From Cytophagales bacterium (lineage in GTDB: Bacteria; Bacteroidota; Bacteroidia; Cytophagales; UBA9547): a stretch of 12,689 nt of DNA. The notes under the pieces were generated by a model. The model did no database searches, had not been told where the DNA came from, and was given only the letters and a program-made list of their open reading frames with translations. The translations under genes were made by a program, and so were the position numbers. Positions 6,078 through 12,689 of this stretch are shown in pieces. Location: NCBI GenBank assembly GCA_025360395.1, contig JANYCH010000169.1:1-12689 (forward strand). The letters are read 5' to 3'. Numbering within the stretch: the first letter of the stretch is position 1; each line of letters begins with the position of its first letter.

Positions 6078-6096
6078 TCTTTAAATATTTAAGAAT

Positions 6097-6939
6097 ATGG
6101 AAACTAAGGTTTTAAATAATGCCACAGTGGATATGCAAAATGTAGATATTAAACCAAGCATCATCATAGATAATGTTTCAGTTACATTTGATACTGCCAA
6201 AGGAGAATACACAGCAATAAAGAATATATCCCTCAATATTAAAAAAGGTGAAATTGTATCGCTCATCGGACATTCAGGTTGCGGAAAGTCAACATTGATG
6301 AACACCATATCCGGAATGGTGATTCCAACCAGTGGTTCTGTTGTTGCAAACGGAAATGTTGTGAAGGGTCCTGGTCCTGACAGAGGCATAGTATTTCAAA
6401 ATTATTCCCTGCTTCCATGGTTAAGCGTTTATCAGAATATATTTCAGGCAGTTGACTCTGTTATGAAAGGCAAATCGAAAGAAGAAAAGAAAGAACTGGT
6501 ATTAAAAAACCTTGAAATGGTGAACCTGATGGCTCACAAGGACAAAAACCCAAATCAACTTTCCGGTGGAATGAAACAAAGGGTCGCAATTGCCCGTGCG
6601 TTTGCCATTAATCCAAGTATCTTACTTCTGGATGAGCCTTTTGGAGCTTTGGATGCACTGACCAAAAGTTCTATGCATGTGGAATTGTTGAAGTTATGGA
6701 ACCTTGATAATCGCAACAAAACAATTGTGATGGTAACGCATGACATTGATGAGGCAATATTCTTGTCAGATAGGGTAGTGGTAATGAACAACGGACCAGC
6801 TGCCACTATCAAAGAAATAGTAGATGTAAAAATTGTCCGCCCAAGGAATAAAAAAGACATCACACACGATCCTTTGTACATTGAAACAAAAGAAAGACTG
6901 ACAGGCTTACTTTTTGATAAATTTTCAATAAACGACTAG
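6097..6939 (+). CDS. nrtD: NrtD-type ABC transporter ATP-binding subunit
   Basis: The protein has 280 residues with a complete ABC ATPase set. Walker A is GHSGCGKST (58-66), the Q-loop is at Q101 (VFQNYSLLPWLS), the signature is LSGGMKQR (155-162), Walker B is ILLLDEP (175-181), the D-loop is GALD, and the switch His is H215 (VTHDIDEA). The PWLSVYQNI stretch after the Q-loop is typical of the NrtD/SsuB/TauB group. It lacks the NrtA-like C-terminal extension of NrtC, so the complex probably uses a homodimer of this subunit. It is the last gene of the cluster. TTAAATATTTAA, a 12-nt palindrome at 6081-6092, lies just before its ATG, and a terminator follows the stop. Confidence 0.9.
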   Translation: METKVLNNATVDMQNVDIKPSIIIDNVSVTFDTAKGEYTAIKNISLNIKKGEIVSLIGHSGCGKSTLMNTISGMVIPTSGSVVANGNVVKGPGPDRGIVFQNYSLLPWLSVYQNIFQAVDSVMKGKSKEEKKELVLKNLEMVNLMAHKDKNPNQLSGGMKQRVAIARAFAINPSILLLDEPFGALDALTKSSMHVELLKLWNLDNRNKTIVMVTHDIDEAIFLSDRVVVMNNGPAATIKEIVDVKIVRPRNKKDITHDPLYIETKERLTGLLFDKFSIND

Positions 6940-6962
6940 ACCAAGGTTTATTTTGAATTTGA

Positions 6963-6994
6963 AAAAGACCAGCATTATTGTTGGTCTTTTTTTT
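6963..6994 (+). terminator. Intrinsic terminator ending the porin-nrtABD cluster
   Basis: AAAAGACCAGC (6963-6973), loop ATTATT, and GTTGGTCTTTT (6980-6990) pair over 11 positions with one G-U, and eight T's run to 6994. It lies 24 bp after the nrtD stop. This is a textbook rho-independent terminator. Confidence 0.92.
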
Positions 6995-7052
6995 GACGTT
7001 TAAGTTCTTTATTTGATCATTGCATACGGTTTGGTCTTACCCGGTAAATTAA

Positions 7053-8471
7053 ATGAAATTAACCTTTTTAGGTGCATCAAGGCAGGTTACCGGAAGCATG
7101 TATTTGCTGGAACTGGAATCTGGTTATAAGATTATTGTGGATTGCGGCGTCAGTATGGAAAGGCAGGAAAGAGGTCAGAAGGCCAATAAGCCTTTTTCTT
7201 TTATAGAGCCCAAAGAAATTAATGTTGTCTTGCTCACCCATGCCCATATTGATCATTCTGGTAATATTCCCAACCTGTATGGCTATGGTTATGAAGGTCA
7301 GGTGGTTTGCACAACTGCCACCTATCATCTGGCTAAACTTCTTCTTCACGATTCTGCTCTTCTGAATGAAAAGAAGAGAAAGAGGATCTATGATATTAAA
7401 AATAAAGAACCTATTAAAGGAGCACGGTTAAGTACAGAAGGCCTTTATGGAACAAGGCTCGCAGATGAGGCCTCTGGTCATTTCTTCAATATTTCTTTTA
7501 ACCAGCCTTTTAAACTGACAGAAGGGGTTTCAGTGATTTTCTTCCCGACAGGACATCTGCTAGGTGCAGCCAATATTTTAATCACGGTAAACGAGGAAGG
7601 GCAAACAAAAACCATCTTGTTTTCAGGAGACGTAGGAAGAAAAAATTACCCGCTTTTACCGGACCCATATCCTCTTCCCCAGGTGGATTTTATGTTGTGC
7701 GAAACTACTTATGCAGGCCGCTACCATAAAAACGACAAAGTACCTCCGGAAGATATCATTGAAGATGTTATCAAAAGAACCTGCGTTGATATTCCCGGAA
7801 GAGTGATCATTCCGGCATTTAGTGCAGGAAGAACTCAAACCATTCTTTACCTCATCAACAAGTTAAGCTCAGAAGGCAGGTTGCCGGCTATCAAGGTTTT
7901 TGTAGATAGTCCGCTGGCAATTGAAAGCACTAAAACCTACCAGAAATTCCCAAAGTTGTTAAACAAAGAAGCAAAGGAATTTTTAGATGAAAACGAGGAA
8001 TTATTTGATTTTGACAACCTTGTTTATGTGAAGGATGGCAAGCAAAGCAGGCAGTTAGATAATTATCATGAACCATGTGTCATCATTTCAGCAGCGGGGA
8101 TGATGGAAGGTGGAAGGATCCAGCAGCATATCCGGAACAACATCAGCAATTCATATTGCACCATTTTTATTGTGGGATATAATGCTGAAGGAACATTAGG
8201 GAGACAACTGATGGACAAAGCGTCCGTCATTTCAATGAATGGAAAAAGCTTCCCTGTGGAATGCAATATTGAAGTGACGGATGCCTTCAGCGGGCATGCA
8301 GGCCATGGCGAATTAATGGACTTTGTTTGTCAGCAAGACCCCAAAAGGCTCAAAAAATTATTTCTCATACATGGCGAAGAACCTAATATGCTGGTGTTCA
8401 AAACAGAACTTGAGGAAAAAGGCTATACAGGAGTAGAAATCCCTTATTTTGGAGAAACCTTTCAGTTATAA
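7053..8471 (+). CDS. Metallo-beta-lactamase-fold beta-CASP RNase-like protein (CPSF73/YSH1-type)
   Basis: The protein has 472 residues and the full catalytic layout of bacterial/archaeal CPSF73-like nucleases. Motif 2 is LTHAHIDHSG (62-70, zinc-binding HxHxDH), motif 3 is His168 in FFPTGHLLGAA and motif 4 is Asp193 in LFSGDVGR. The beta-CASP domain spans about 215-400. It has motif A Glu217 in CETTYAGRYH, the IIPAFSAGRTQ loop and a VDSPLA stretch. Motif B His415/His418 lie in FSGHAGHGEL and motif C is His440 in LFLIHGEEPNM. All zinc ligands appear intact. Homologues cleave RNA endonucleolytically, some with 5'-exonuclease activity; the substrate here is unknown. It is cytoplasmic, with no signal peptide and no KH or extra RNA-binding domain. 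It is monocistronic and converges on menA with only 6 bp between the stops. Confidence 0.88.
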   Translation: MKLTFLGASRQVTGSMYLLELESGYKIIVDCGVSMERQERGQKANKPFSFIEPKEINVVLLTHAHIDHSGNIPNLYGYGYEGQVVCTTATYHLAKLLLHDSALLNEKKRKRIYDIKNKEPIKGARLSTEGLYGTRLADEASGHFFNISFNQPFKLTEGVSVIFFPTGHLLGAANILITVNEEGQTKTILFSGDVGRKNYPLLPDPYPLPQVDFMLCETTYAGRYHKNDKVPPEDIIEDVIKRTCVDIPGRVIIPAFSAGRTQTILYLINKLSSEGRLPAIKVFVDSPLAIESTKTYQKFPKLLNKEAKEFLDENEELFDFDNLVYVKDGKQSRQLDNYHEPCVIISAAGMMEGGRIQQHIRNNISNSYCTIFIVGYNAEGTLGRQLMDKASVISMNGKSFPVECNIEVTDAFSGHAGHGELMDFVCQQDPKRLKKLFLIHGEEPNMLVFKTELEEKGYTGVEIPYFGETFQL

Positions 8472-8477
8472 AGCTGA

Positions 8478-9380
8478 CTAAAGCAGAACAGAGATCCCAA
8501 AAACCACAGTTGTAAGAAGGCTTAATAAAGCCAGTTGCTTTAAAAATGGATCCAGATCTCTGTGTACTTCTGTTTTGTTTACTTTCATTAAGTGAATAGT
8601 AAAAACTGGGACAAGTGCCAAAGGCATAAATTGCCAGCTTTTTTTATAAGTCAGGAAGAGATAAATAAAAAGAGAAAACAAAGCCAATATTACCAATGAG
8701 TTCTGGTAAACCTTTCCGGTTTTAAATCCTATAATAACAGGTATACTTCTTTTGCCGGATGCACTGTCATTGTCAATGTCCCTTAAGTTATTCAGATTTA
8801 GTACTCCTGTTGCCAGTAAGCCGCAGGAAATTGCAGGAAGCACATTTAATAAATTGAAATGTTTGGCCATCAGGTAATGCGTTCCTAAAACCCCAACCAA
8901 ACCAAAAAACAGGAAGACTGAAATATCTCCCAATCCTTTATAACCGTATGCATTTTTGCCAACGGTATAGGTGATCGCAGCGAGAATGCACAATAGACCT
9001 AGTCCCAGAAAAAAGAAAAGGATTTTCAAATCTGAAAAAGCTCCTGAAAAATATAAAAGCAAAATACCGCTTACTAAAGCCAGGAAGCTGCAGATCATGA
9101 TGGCTGTTTTCATTTGACCGGGTAAAATCAAACCTGCCTGAACGGTTCGGGCCGGACCTACTCTTTTGTCATTGTCAGTTCCTTTTACAAAATCGCCGTA
9201 ATCATTTGCCAGGTTAGAGAGTACCTGCAAAAACAAGGTTGTAAGCAGCGTAAAAATGAAAATGGATAACACAAAAGAACCTTCCCTTGCTGCAAGGAAG
9301 GCTCCCATGATGATGCTCGAAAAAGCCAGAGGCAGGGTCCGTAACCTGAAGGCCTCCAGCCATGCTTTCATATTTGTCAA
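8478..9380 (-). CDS. menA: 1,4-dihydroxy-2-naphthoate polyprenyltransferase
   Basis: The protein has 300 residues and is a multi-pass UbiA-superfamily prenyltransferase. The two Asp-rich, Mg-diphosphate-binding motifs are NLANDYGDFVKGTDND (56-71) and NNLRDIDNDSASGKR (197-211). The VGPARTVQAG stretch after the first motif is typical of MenA rather than UbiA. It attaches the isoprenoid chain to DHNA to give demethylmenaquinone in the cytoplasmic membrane, the menaquinone route expected in Bacteroidota. Its ATG overlaps the stop of the upstream glutathione-peroxidase-like gene by 4 bp (ATGA), so translation is probably coupled. No other men genes are nearby. Confidence 0.92.
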   Translation of the reverse strand: MTNMKAWLEAFRLRTLPLAFSSIIMGAFLAAREGSFVLSIFIFTLLTTLFLQVLSNLANDYGDFVKGTDNDKRVGPARTVQAGLILPGQMKTAIMICSFLALVSGILLLYFSGAFSDLKILFFFLGLGLLCILAAITYTVGKNAYGYKGLGDISVFLFFGLVGVLGTHYLMAKHFNLLNVLPAISCGLLATGVLNLNNLRDIDNDSASGKRSIPVIIGFKTGKVYQNSLVILALFSLFIYLFLTYKKSWQFMPLALVPVFTIHLMKVNKTEVHRDLDPFLKQLALLSLLTTVVFGISVLL

Positions 9381-9904
9381 ATCTGATCGGTAATTTCTTT
9401 GCTTAATGGTTTAGTGCCGGAACCATAATATTTTATCAGTTCTCCTTTTTCGTTCACTAAATATTTATTGAAGTTCCAGGCTGGTGCTTTGTCGTTCCAG
9501 CCATTCATGTCTTTGGTCGACAACCACTTATACAAAGGATGTTGTCCGCTGCCTTTCACGTCAATTTTTTCCATCATAGTAAAAGTAACACCATAATTCT
9601 TTTTACAAAAAGCTGCAATTTCTTCACTGTCTTTTTGTTCCTGGAAGAAGCTATTTGAAGGAAATCCAAGTACCACAAGTTTATCTTTGTATTGTTCTGA
9701 AAGTTTTTGAAGCTCTTCGTATTGTGGGGTATAACCACATTGAGATGCTACATTCACCAGCAATACTTTTTTACCTTTCAGGGTACTGAAATCAAACTCT
9801 TTGCCATCCAGCGTTTTCATTTTGAAATCGTAAAAGGATGTTTTCTTGGCTGAAACCATAGAAAGCATTATACAGGACAAGGCAATAAAAATACAATGTT
9901 TCAT
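9377..9904 (-). CDS. Secreted glutathione-peroxidase-like (thioredoxin-type) peroxidase
   Basis: The protein has 175 residues. It has an N-terminal signal peptide (MKHCIFIALSCIMLSMVSA, cleavage near VSA/KK), so the enzyme is periplasmic or secreted. The GPx fold is clear: LLVNVASQCGYTPQYEEL with peroxidatic Cys56, VLGFPSNSFFQEQ with the tetrad Gln nearby, and WNFNKYLV (Trp143, Asn144). The resolving Cys of thioredoxin-dependent GPx is probably Cys100 (AAFCKKNYG). The common GFPCNQF motif is changed to GFPSNSF, losing the middle cysteine, which is not required for the two-Cys cycle. It would reduce hydrogen peroxide or organic hydroperoxides with a periplasmic thiol donor. It precedes menA with a 4-bp overlap, probably as one transcription unit. 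Confidence 0.88.
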   Translation of the reverse strand: MKHCIFIALSCIMLSMVSAKKTSFYDFKMKTLDGKEFDFSTLKGKKVLLVNVASQCGYTPQYEELQKLSEQYKDKLVVLGFPSNSFFQEQKDSEEIAAFCKKNYGVTFTMMEKIDVKGSGQHPLYKWLSTKDMNGWNDKAPAWNFNKYLVNEKGELIKYYGSGTKPLSKEITDQI

Positions 9905-10338
9905 AATGATATATTTTGTTCGAAATATAACTGATAATGGATTTGATTGTTAGCTAGATTATGAAAATTAGTAAAACATCATTAATCTGGCATAATCGGT
10001 TTTGTATCAAATAGCTTGATTGGTGACTTTTAAAATAGCAGATTTCTTTTCGGGAAATCCTTTGCTGCCCTCCCGAAATACTTGTGGGAATCTATGCAGA
10101 TTGCTACGCCTACAGACATAGCCATCTACATAAATGGCCTCACTTGTTGTTTTCGATGTAGCCAAAGAACTGAACTTCCTGTTGAATGGTGATGGCCATT
10201 TTTGCTGAATGTTTTTGTCTCGGGTTCCATTGTCATTAATTTTTAGCAATAAAGCTGCCACCTTTCACAATGGATCCGCTAGCAAAAGACTCCACTTGTG
10301 TAAATCCATCAAGTCCAAGTATTTGATAATTATCGTAA
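9905..10338. other. Intergenic stretch without a convincing gene
   Basis: About 430 bp lie between the divergent GPx-like and response-regulator genes. A minus-strand frame at 10007-10261 would give 84 residues of low-complexity, basic, family-less sequence. Another minus-strand frame ends IVKGGSFIAKN at about 10254. Neither has a recognisable start context. The stretch may be a decayed gene plus promoters. A near-match to a -7 element (TATATTTC, minus strand) lies shortly upstream of the GPx-like start. Confidence 0.4.
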
Positions 10339-10371
10339 CTGTCATATTCGTGACATTTTCGTGATACTTAT
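10339..10371 (+). promoter_or_regulatory. Three 11-bp-phased repeats (Pho-box/OmpR-type site) upstream of the response regulator
   Basis: CTGTCATATTC (10339-10349), GTGACATTTTC (10350-10360) and GTGATACTTAT (10361-10371) stand in exact 11-bp phase. The first two agree at 8 of 11 positions; the third is weaker. Tandem 11-bp half-sites are the binding geometry of PhoB/OmpR-family regulators, and the first half-site matches the E. coli Pho-box CTGTCAT. The position 30-60 bp before the regulator's own start suggests autoregulation, by inference. Confidence 0.5.
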
Positions 10372-10380
10372 ACGGCTACT

Positions 10381-10397
10381 TTACAAAGAATTTGTAA
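10381..10397. repeat. Short inverted repeat just before the response-regulator start
   Basis: TTACAAA (10381-10387) and TTTGTAA (10391-10397) are perfect inverted arms around GAA, ending 5 bp before the ATG at 10403. It may be an operator or a small leader hairpin. An AAGGA purine run at 10396-10400 overlaps it and could act as a weak ribosome-binding site. It is short enough to be coincidental. Confidence 0.3.
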
Positions 10398-10402
10398 GGA
10401 AA

Positions 10403-11122
10403 ATGAAGAATGTACTCATTGTAGAAGACGACGAAAATATACTGGAGCTGCTGGAAATCCATCTAAAGGATATGGGCTGCCGGGTGGATATTTCAAAAGA
10501 TGGGACTGAAGTAATGCAAATGGTAAAGGTATTGCCTTTTGACCTGATCGTGCTGGACCTTATGCTTCCCAAAGCAAATGGATTTGACCTCTGCAAGCAG
10601 ATCCGGGAATCAGATCCTGTTATTCCCATTTTAATCCTTACTGCCAGAACAGAAGAAGCAGATAAGCTGGAAGGTTTCATGAATGGTGCGGATGATTATA
10701 TAACCAAGCCATTTTCAATCAAAGAATTCCAGGCAAGAATAAATGCCATTTTCAGGAGGGATCGTTACCTGAAAGTTTCAGAAAACACTCAACAAGTCAT
10801 TTCCGCAGGTGATTTGATCATTGAACCTGACAAAAGAAAAGTAGAATCCCGTGGAAATAAGCTCGACGTTACTCCAAGAGAGTTTGATCTCCTGATGTTG
10901 CTTGCCATGCATCCCGGACGAAGCTATTCAAGAGAAAGCTTGTTAAATCTGGTTTGGGGGTATGATTTTGATGGTTTTGAACATACTGTAAATTCTCATA
11001 TAAACCGGCTAAGAGCAAAAATAGAACCCAACATCAACAAGCCAGTTTACATCCTTACTACCTGGGGCGTAGGATACCGCTTTTCGGATGAACTAATAAG
11101 GAACCAATATGCTGCTGTTTAA
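10403..11122 (+). CDS. OmpR/PhoB-family response regulator
   Basis: The protein has 239 residues from the ATG at 10403, which starts the receiver directly (MKNVLIVEDDENILELL). An upstream GTG at 10361 in the same frame would add 14 residues, but it lies inside the repeat element and is unlikely. The receiver covers about 1-118 with acidic pair D9/D10, phospho-acceptor D52 (IVLDLMLP), T80 and K102 (TKPFS). The winged-helix DNA-binding domain covers about 140-232 (LDVTPREFDLLMLLAMHPGR, then VNSHINRLRAKIE and WGVGYRF). It would bind 11-bp direct repeats as a phosphorylated dimer. It overlaps the downstream kinase gene by 14 bp, so the two form a cognate pair. The input signal cannot be read from the sequence. 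Confidence 0.9.
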   Translation: MKNVLIVEDDENILELLEIHLKDMGCRVDISKDGTEVMQMVKVLPFDLIVLDLMLPKANGFDLCKQIRESDPVIPILILTARTEEADKLEGFMNGADDYITKPFSIKEFQARINAIFRRDRYLKVSENTQQVISAGDLIIEPDKRKVESRGNKLDVTPREFDLLMLLAMHPGRSYSRESLLNLVWGYDFDGFEHTVNSHINRLRAKIEPNINKPVYILTTWGVGYRFSDELIRNQYAAV

Positions 11123-12587
11123 CGGAGAGTTCTTTAAAAGTCTTTATTGGAAAATTACGGCCATGCTTTTCCTGCTCTTTGTTCTGGTTGGCTGTGTATA
11201 TTTCTATCTGGCAGTTTACACTGCGCGTATATATTTTCAGGAGGCAAACCAAAGATTAAACTCTTCCATTGCCAAACACATTGCAACACATACAAAACCG
11301 TTTTTGAACGGGCAATTAAATAATACTGAAGTAGAAGCTCTGTTTTACAATACAATGCTGGTAAATCCGGCAATTGAAATTTACCTGCTTGATAAAGAAG
11401 GAACTATACTTTCTTTTTATGCTCCAAACAAAACAGTAAAGCTAAAACGGATCTCCCTTTTGCCCATAGAAGAGTTTATTAAAACCAATGGAAATACTTG
11501 CATAAAAGGAGAAGATCCAAAATCTCCTGGTAAACCTAACGTATTTTCCGCAGCACCGGTAACAGAAAACGGACTGGTGACGGGATTTATTTATGTGGTA
11601 TTGTCGGGCGAAGAGTATAATTCAATTATAAGTCTGATGCTTGGAACCTTTCTTATGCGTTTGGGCGCCTTCTCCATGGTTCTCACTTTGGCGGGTGTTT
11701 TTGCCATAAGTCTCGGTATTATATGGATGCTTACACGTACCCAGCGCCATATTATTAATACTGTTAAAAGGTTTTCAAATGGAGACATGAACGCAAGGAT
11801 CCATTTGAGCAACAGAGGGGAGTTTGCCAACCTGGTAGACACATTTAATCAAATGGCCGATACGGTTTCCGCTGATATCGACAATATGAAAAAGCTCGAT
11901 AAGCTGAGGGTAGAATTAATAGCAAATGTATCACATGACCTTCGGACGCCACTTGCTGTTGTAAATGGTTATGTAGAAACATTGCAGCTCAAGTTCAATG
12001 AACTTACAGACGAGGAAAAATATCACTATATGAACGTCGCGCTTAAAAACCTGAACAAGCTCGGCAAGCTGGTAAGCGATTTATTTGAAGTGACTAAACT
12101 GGAAACAATGCAGATAGCACCGCAAAAAGAGCAGTTTTTTGTAGAAGAACTGGTAAGCGACGTTATAAGTAAATACAATCTTTTGTCCATTCAAAAAGAC
12201 ATTCTGATAAGCCATGAAATGACGGAGAACCTGCCGCTAGTATATGCCGATATCTCAATGATAGACCGGGTTCTGCAAAACCTGGTAGACAATGCCATCA
12301 AGTTTACACTTTCAAAAGGACGAATTCTTATTAAATTATTCAGAGAAAAAAGTAACGTGATGGTGAGCATTTCAGACACCGGAAGTGGTATGTCCGGTGA
12401 AGAACTTACTTATATATTTAATCGCTATCACCGGAAAAACAGGAAACACTTCAACTCCGAAGGCAGCGGGTTGGGACTGATTATAGTAAACAAAATTCTC
12501 GAAATGCATGGCACCAGCATTTCTATAGAAAGCGAAAAGGGAAAAGGCTCAGTATTCACTTTTGCCCTTGAAGTATTGCCATCCTAA
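11109..12587 (+). CDS. Membrane sensor histidine kinase (HisKA/HATPase, HAMP)
   Basis: The protein has 492 residues. TM1 is about 13-37 and an extracytoplasmic sensor of about 145 residues (38-184) has a PAS/CACHE-like pattern (IEIYLLDKEGTILSFY, then VFSAAPVTENGLVTGFIYVVL). TM2 is about 185-208, followed by HAMP at about 209-262. HisKA has the phospho-acceptor His276 in NVSHDLRTPLA. The ATPase domain has the N-box VLQNLVDNAIKFT (388-400), G1 SDTGSGM (422-428), F-box IFNRYHRKN and G2 GSGLGLIIV (452-460). All catalytic boxes are intact. It starts inside the 3' end of the response-regulator gene. The sensor domain does not identify the ligand; the regulator/kinase pair resembles PhoB/PhoR, CpxR/CpxA or ResD/ResE-type systems in general layout only. 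Confidence 0.9.
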   Translation: MLLFNGEFFKSLYWKITAMLFLLFVLVGCVYFYLAVYTARIYFQEANQRLNSSIAKHIATHTKPFLNGQLNNTEVEALFYNTMLVNPAIEIYLLDKEGTILSFYAPNKTVKLKRISLLPIEEFIKTNGNTCIKGEDPKSPGKPNVFSAAPVTENGLVTGFIYVVLSGEEYNSIISLMLGTFLMRLGAFSMVLTLAGVFAISLGIIWMLTRTQRHIINTVKRFSNGDMNARIHLSNRGEFANLVDTFNQMADTVSADIDNMKKLDKLRVELIANVSHDLRTPLAVVNGYVETLQLKFNELTDEEKYHYMNVALKNLNKLGKLVSDLFEVTKLETMQIAPQKEQFFVEELVSDVISKYNLLSIQKDILISHEMTENLPLVYADISMIDRVLQNLVDNAIKFTLSKGRILIKLFREKSNVMVSISDTGSGMSGEELTYIFNRYHRKNRKHFNSEGSGLGLIIVNKILEMHGTSISIESEKGKGSVFTFALEVLPS

Positions 12588-12625
12588 ATCAAATATCAAA
12601 TTCTTTATCATTTTAATCCTTTGTC

Positions 12626-12689
12626 ATGAAATCAAAAACCAGATCTATTGTATTCATTGCCGCAACTCTTATAGGAGCAACTGCCATTA
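12626..12689 (+). CDS. N-terminus of a secreted or periplasmic protein (truncated by window end)
   Basis: Only about 21 codons are visible: MKSKTRSIVFIAATLIGATAI, a basic n-region and hydrophobic core typical of a signal peptide. The gap from the kinase stop is 38 bp with no terminator, so it may be in the same transcription unit. In Bacteroidota, small periplasmic proteins such as Spy/CpxP-like chaperones are often found next to such two-component systems, but nothing visible here proves that identity. Confidence 0.5.
   Translation, partial: MKSKTRSIVFIAATLIGATAI

Noticed and set aside
6081..6092. TTAAATATTTAA palindrome before nrtD as an operator
   Set aside because: It is a purely A/T 12-mer in an AT-rich gap, so self-complementarity is not meaningful without conservation.
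10007..10261. 84-residue minus-strand open frame
   Set aside because: It has no recognisable domain, an odd basic composition and no ribosome-binding or promoter context, and it ends in a non-conserved-looking tail. I treat the region as intergenic or relic.
10361..10402. GTG at 10361 as the response-regulator start
   Set aside because: The extension is not part of the receiver fold and overlaps the repeat element; the ATG at 10403 begins the canonical receiver strand.

Overview
The window looks like chromosome from a Bacteroidota bacterium, probably of the Cytophagia/Sphingobacteriia type. It is AT-rich, most start codons lack a strong Shine-Dalgarno, and several intergenic regions carry the TAnnTTTG-type -7 element of this phylum. 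It also encodes menaquinone synthesis (MenA). I see no rRNA, tRNA, insertion sequence, prophage or CRISPR array.

Layout. Positions 2-166 hold the 3' end of an unidentified gene, followed by a doubtful small ORF (266-523). Two minus-strand genes follow: a small K+-channel-like membrane protein (545-895) and a glycine-rich general-stress-type membrane protein (1195-1800). Their upstream regions share a closely similar 21-nt block overlapping the likely -33 element, which suggests common control. A 400-bp divergent region with a perfect 13-bp inverted repeat then leads into the plus-strand transport cluster. This encodes an alginate-export-family outer-membrane barrel (2201-3835), an NrtA-type binding protein (3866-5095), an NrtB-type permease (5253-6077) and an NrtD-type ATPase (6097-6939), closed by a clear intrinsic terminator. 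Together they could form an envelope-spanning uptake route for nitrate/nitrite or a similar small anion. No reductase genes are present in the window.

The most unusual DNA is the 157-bp gap between nrtA and nrtB. It holds four degenerate heptamers, then a perfect 11-bp inverted repeat, then ten exact copies of AACTATT that end on the base before the nrtB start codon. One arm of that inverted repeat, with part of its loop, recurs as a 14-nt exact match in the likely leader of the porin gene.

The rest is mostly housekeeping and signalling. A stand-alone beta-CASP metallo-beta-lactamase-fold RNase-like protein (7053-8471) converges on a translationally coupled minus-strand pair, a secreted glutathione-peroxidase-like protein and MenA (8478-9904). 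After about 500 bp with no convincing gene comes an OmpR-family response regulator and its sensor kinase (10403-12587, overlapping by 14 bp). Three 11-bp-phased repeats resembling a Pho-box/OmpR-type site precede them. The window ends in the signal peptide of a further secreted protein (12626 onward), possibly part of the same transcription unit.
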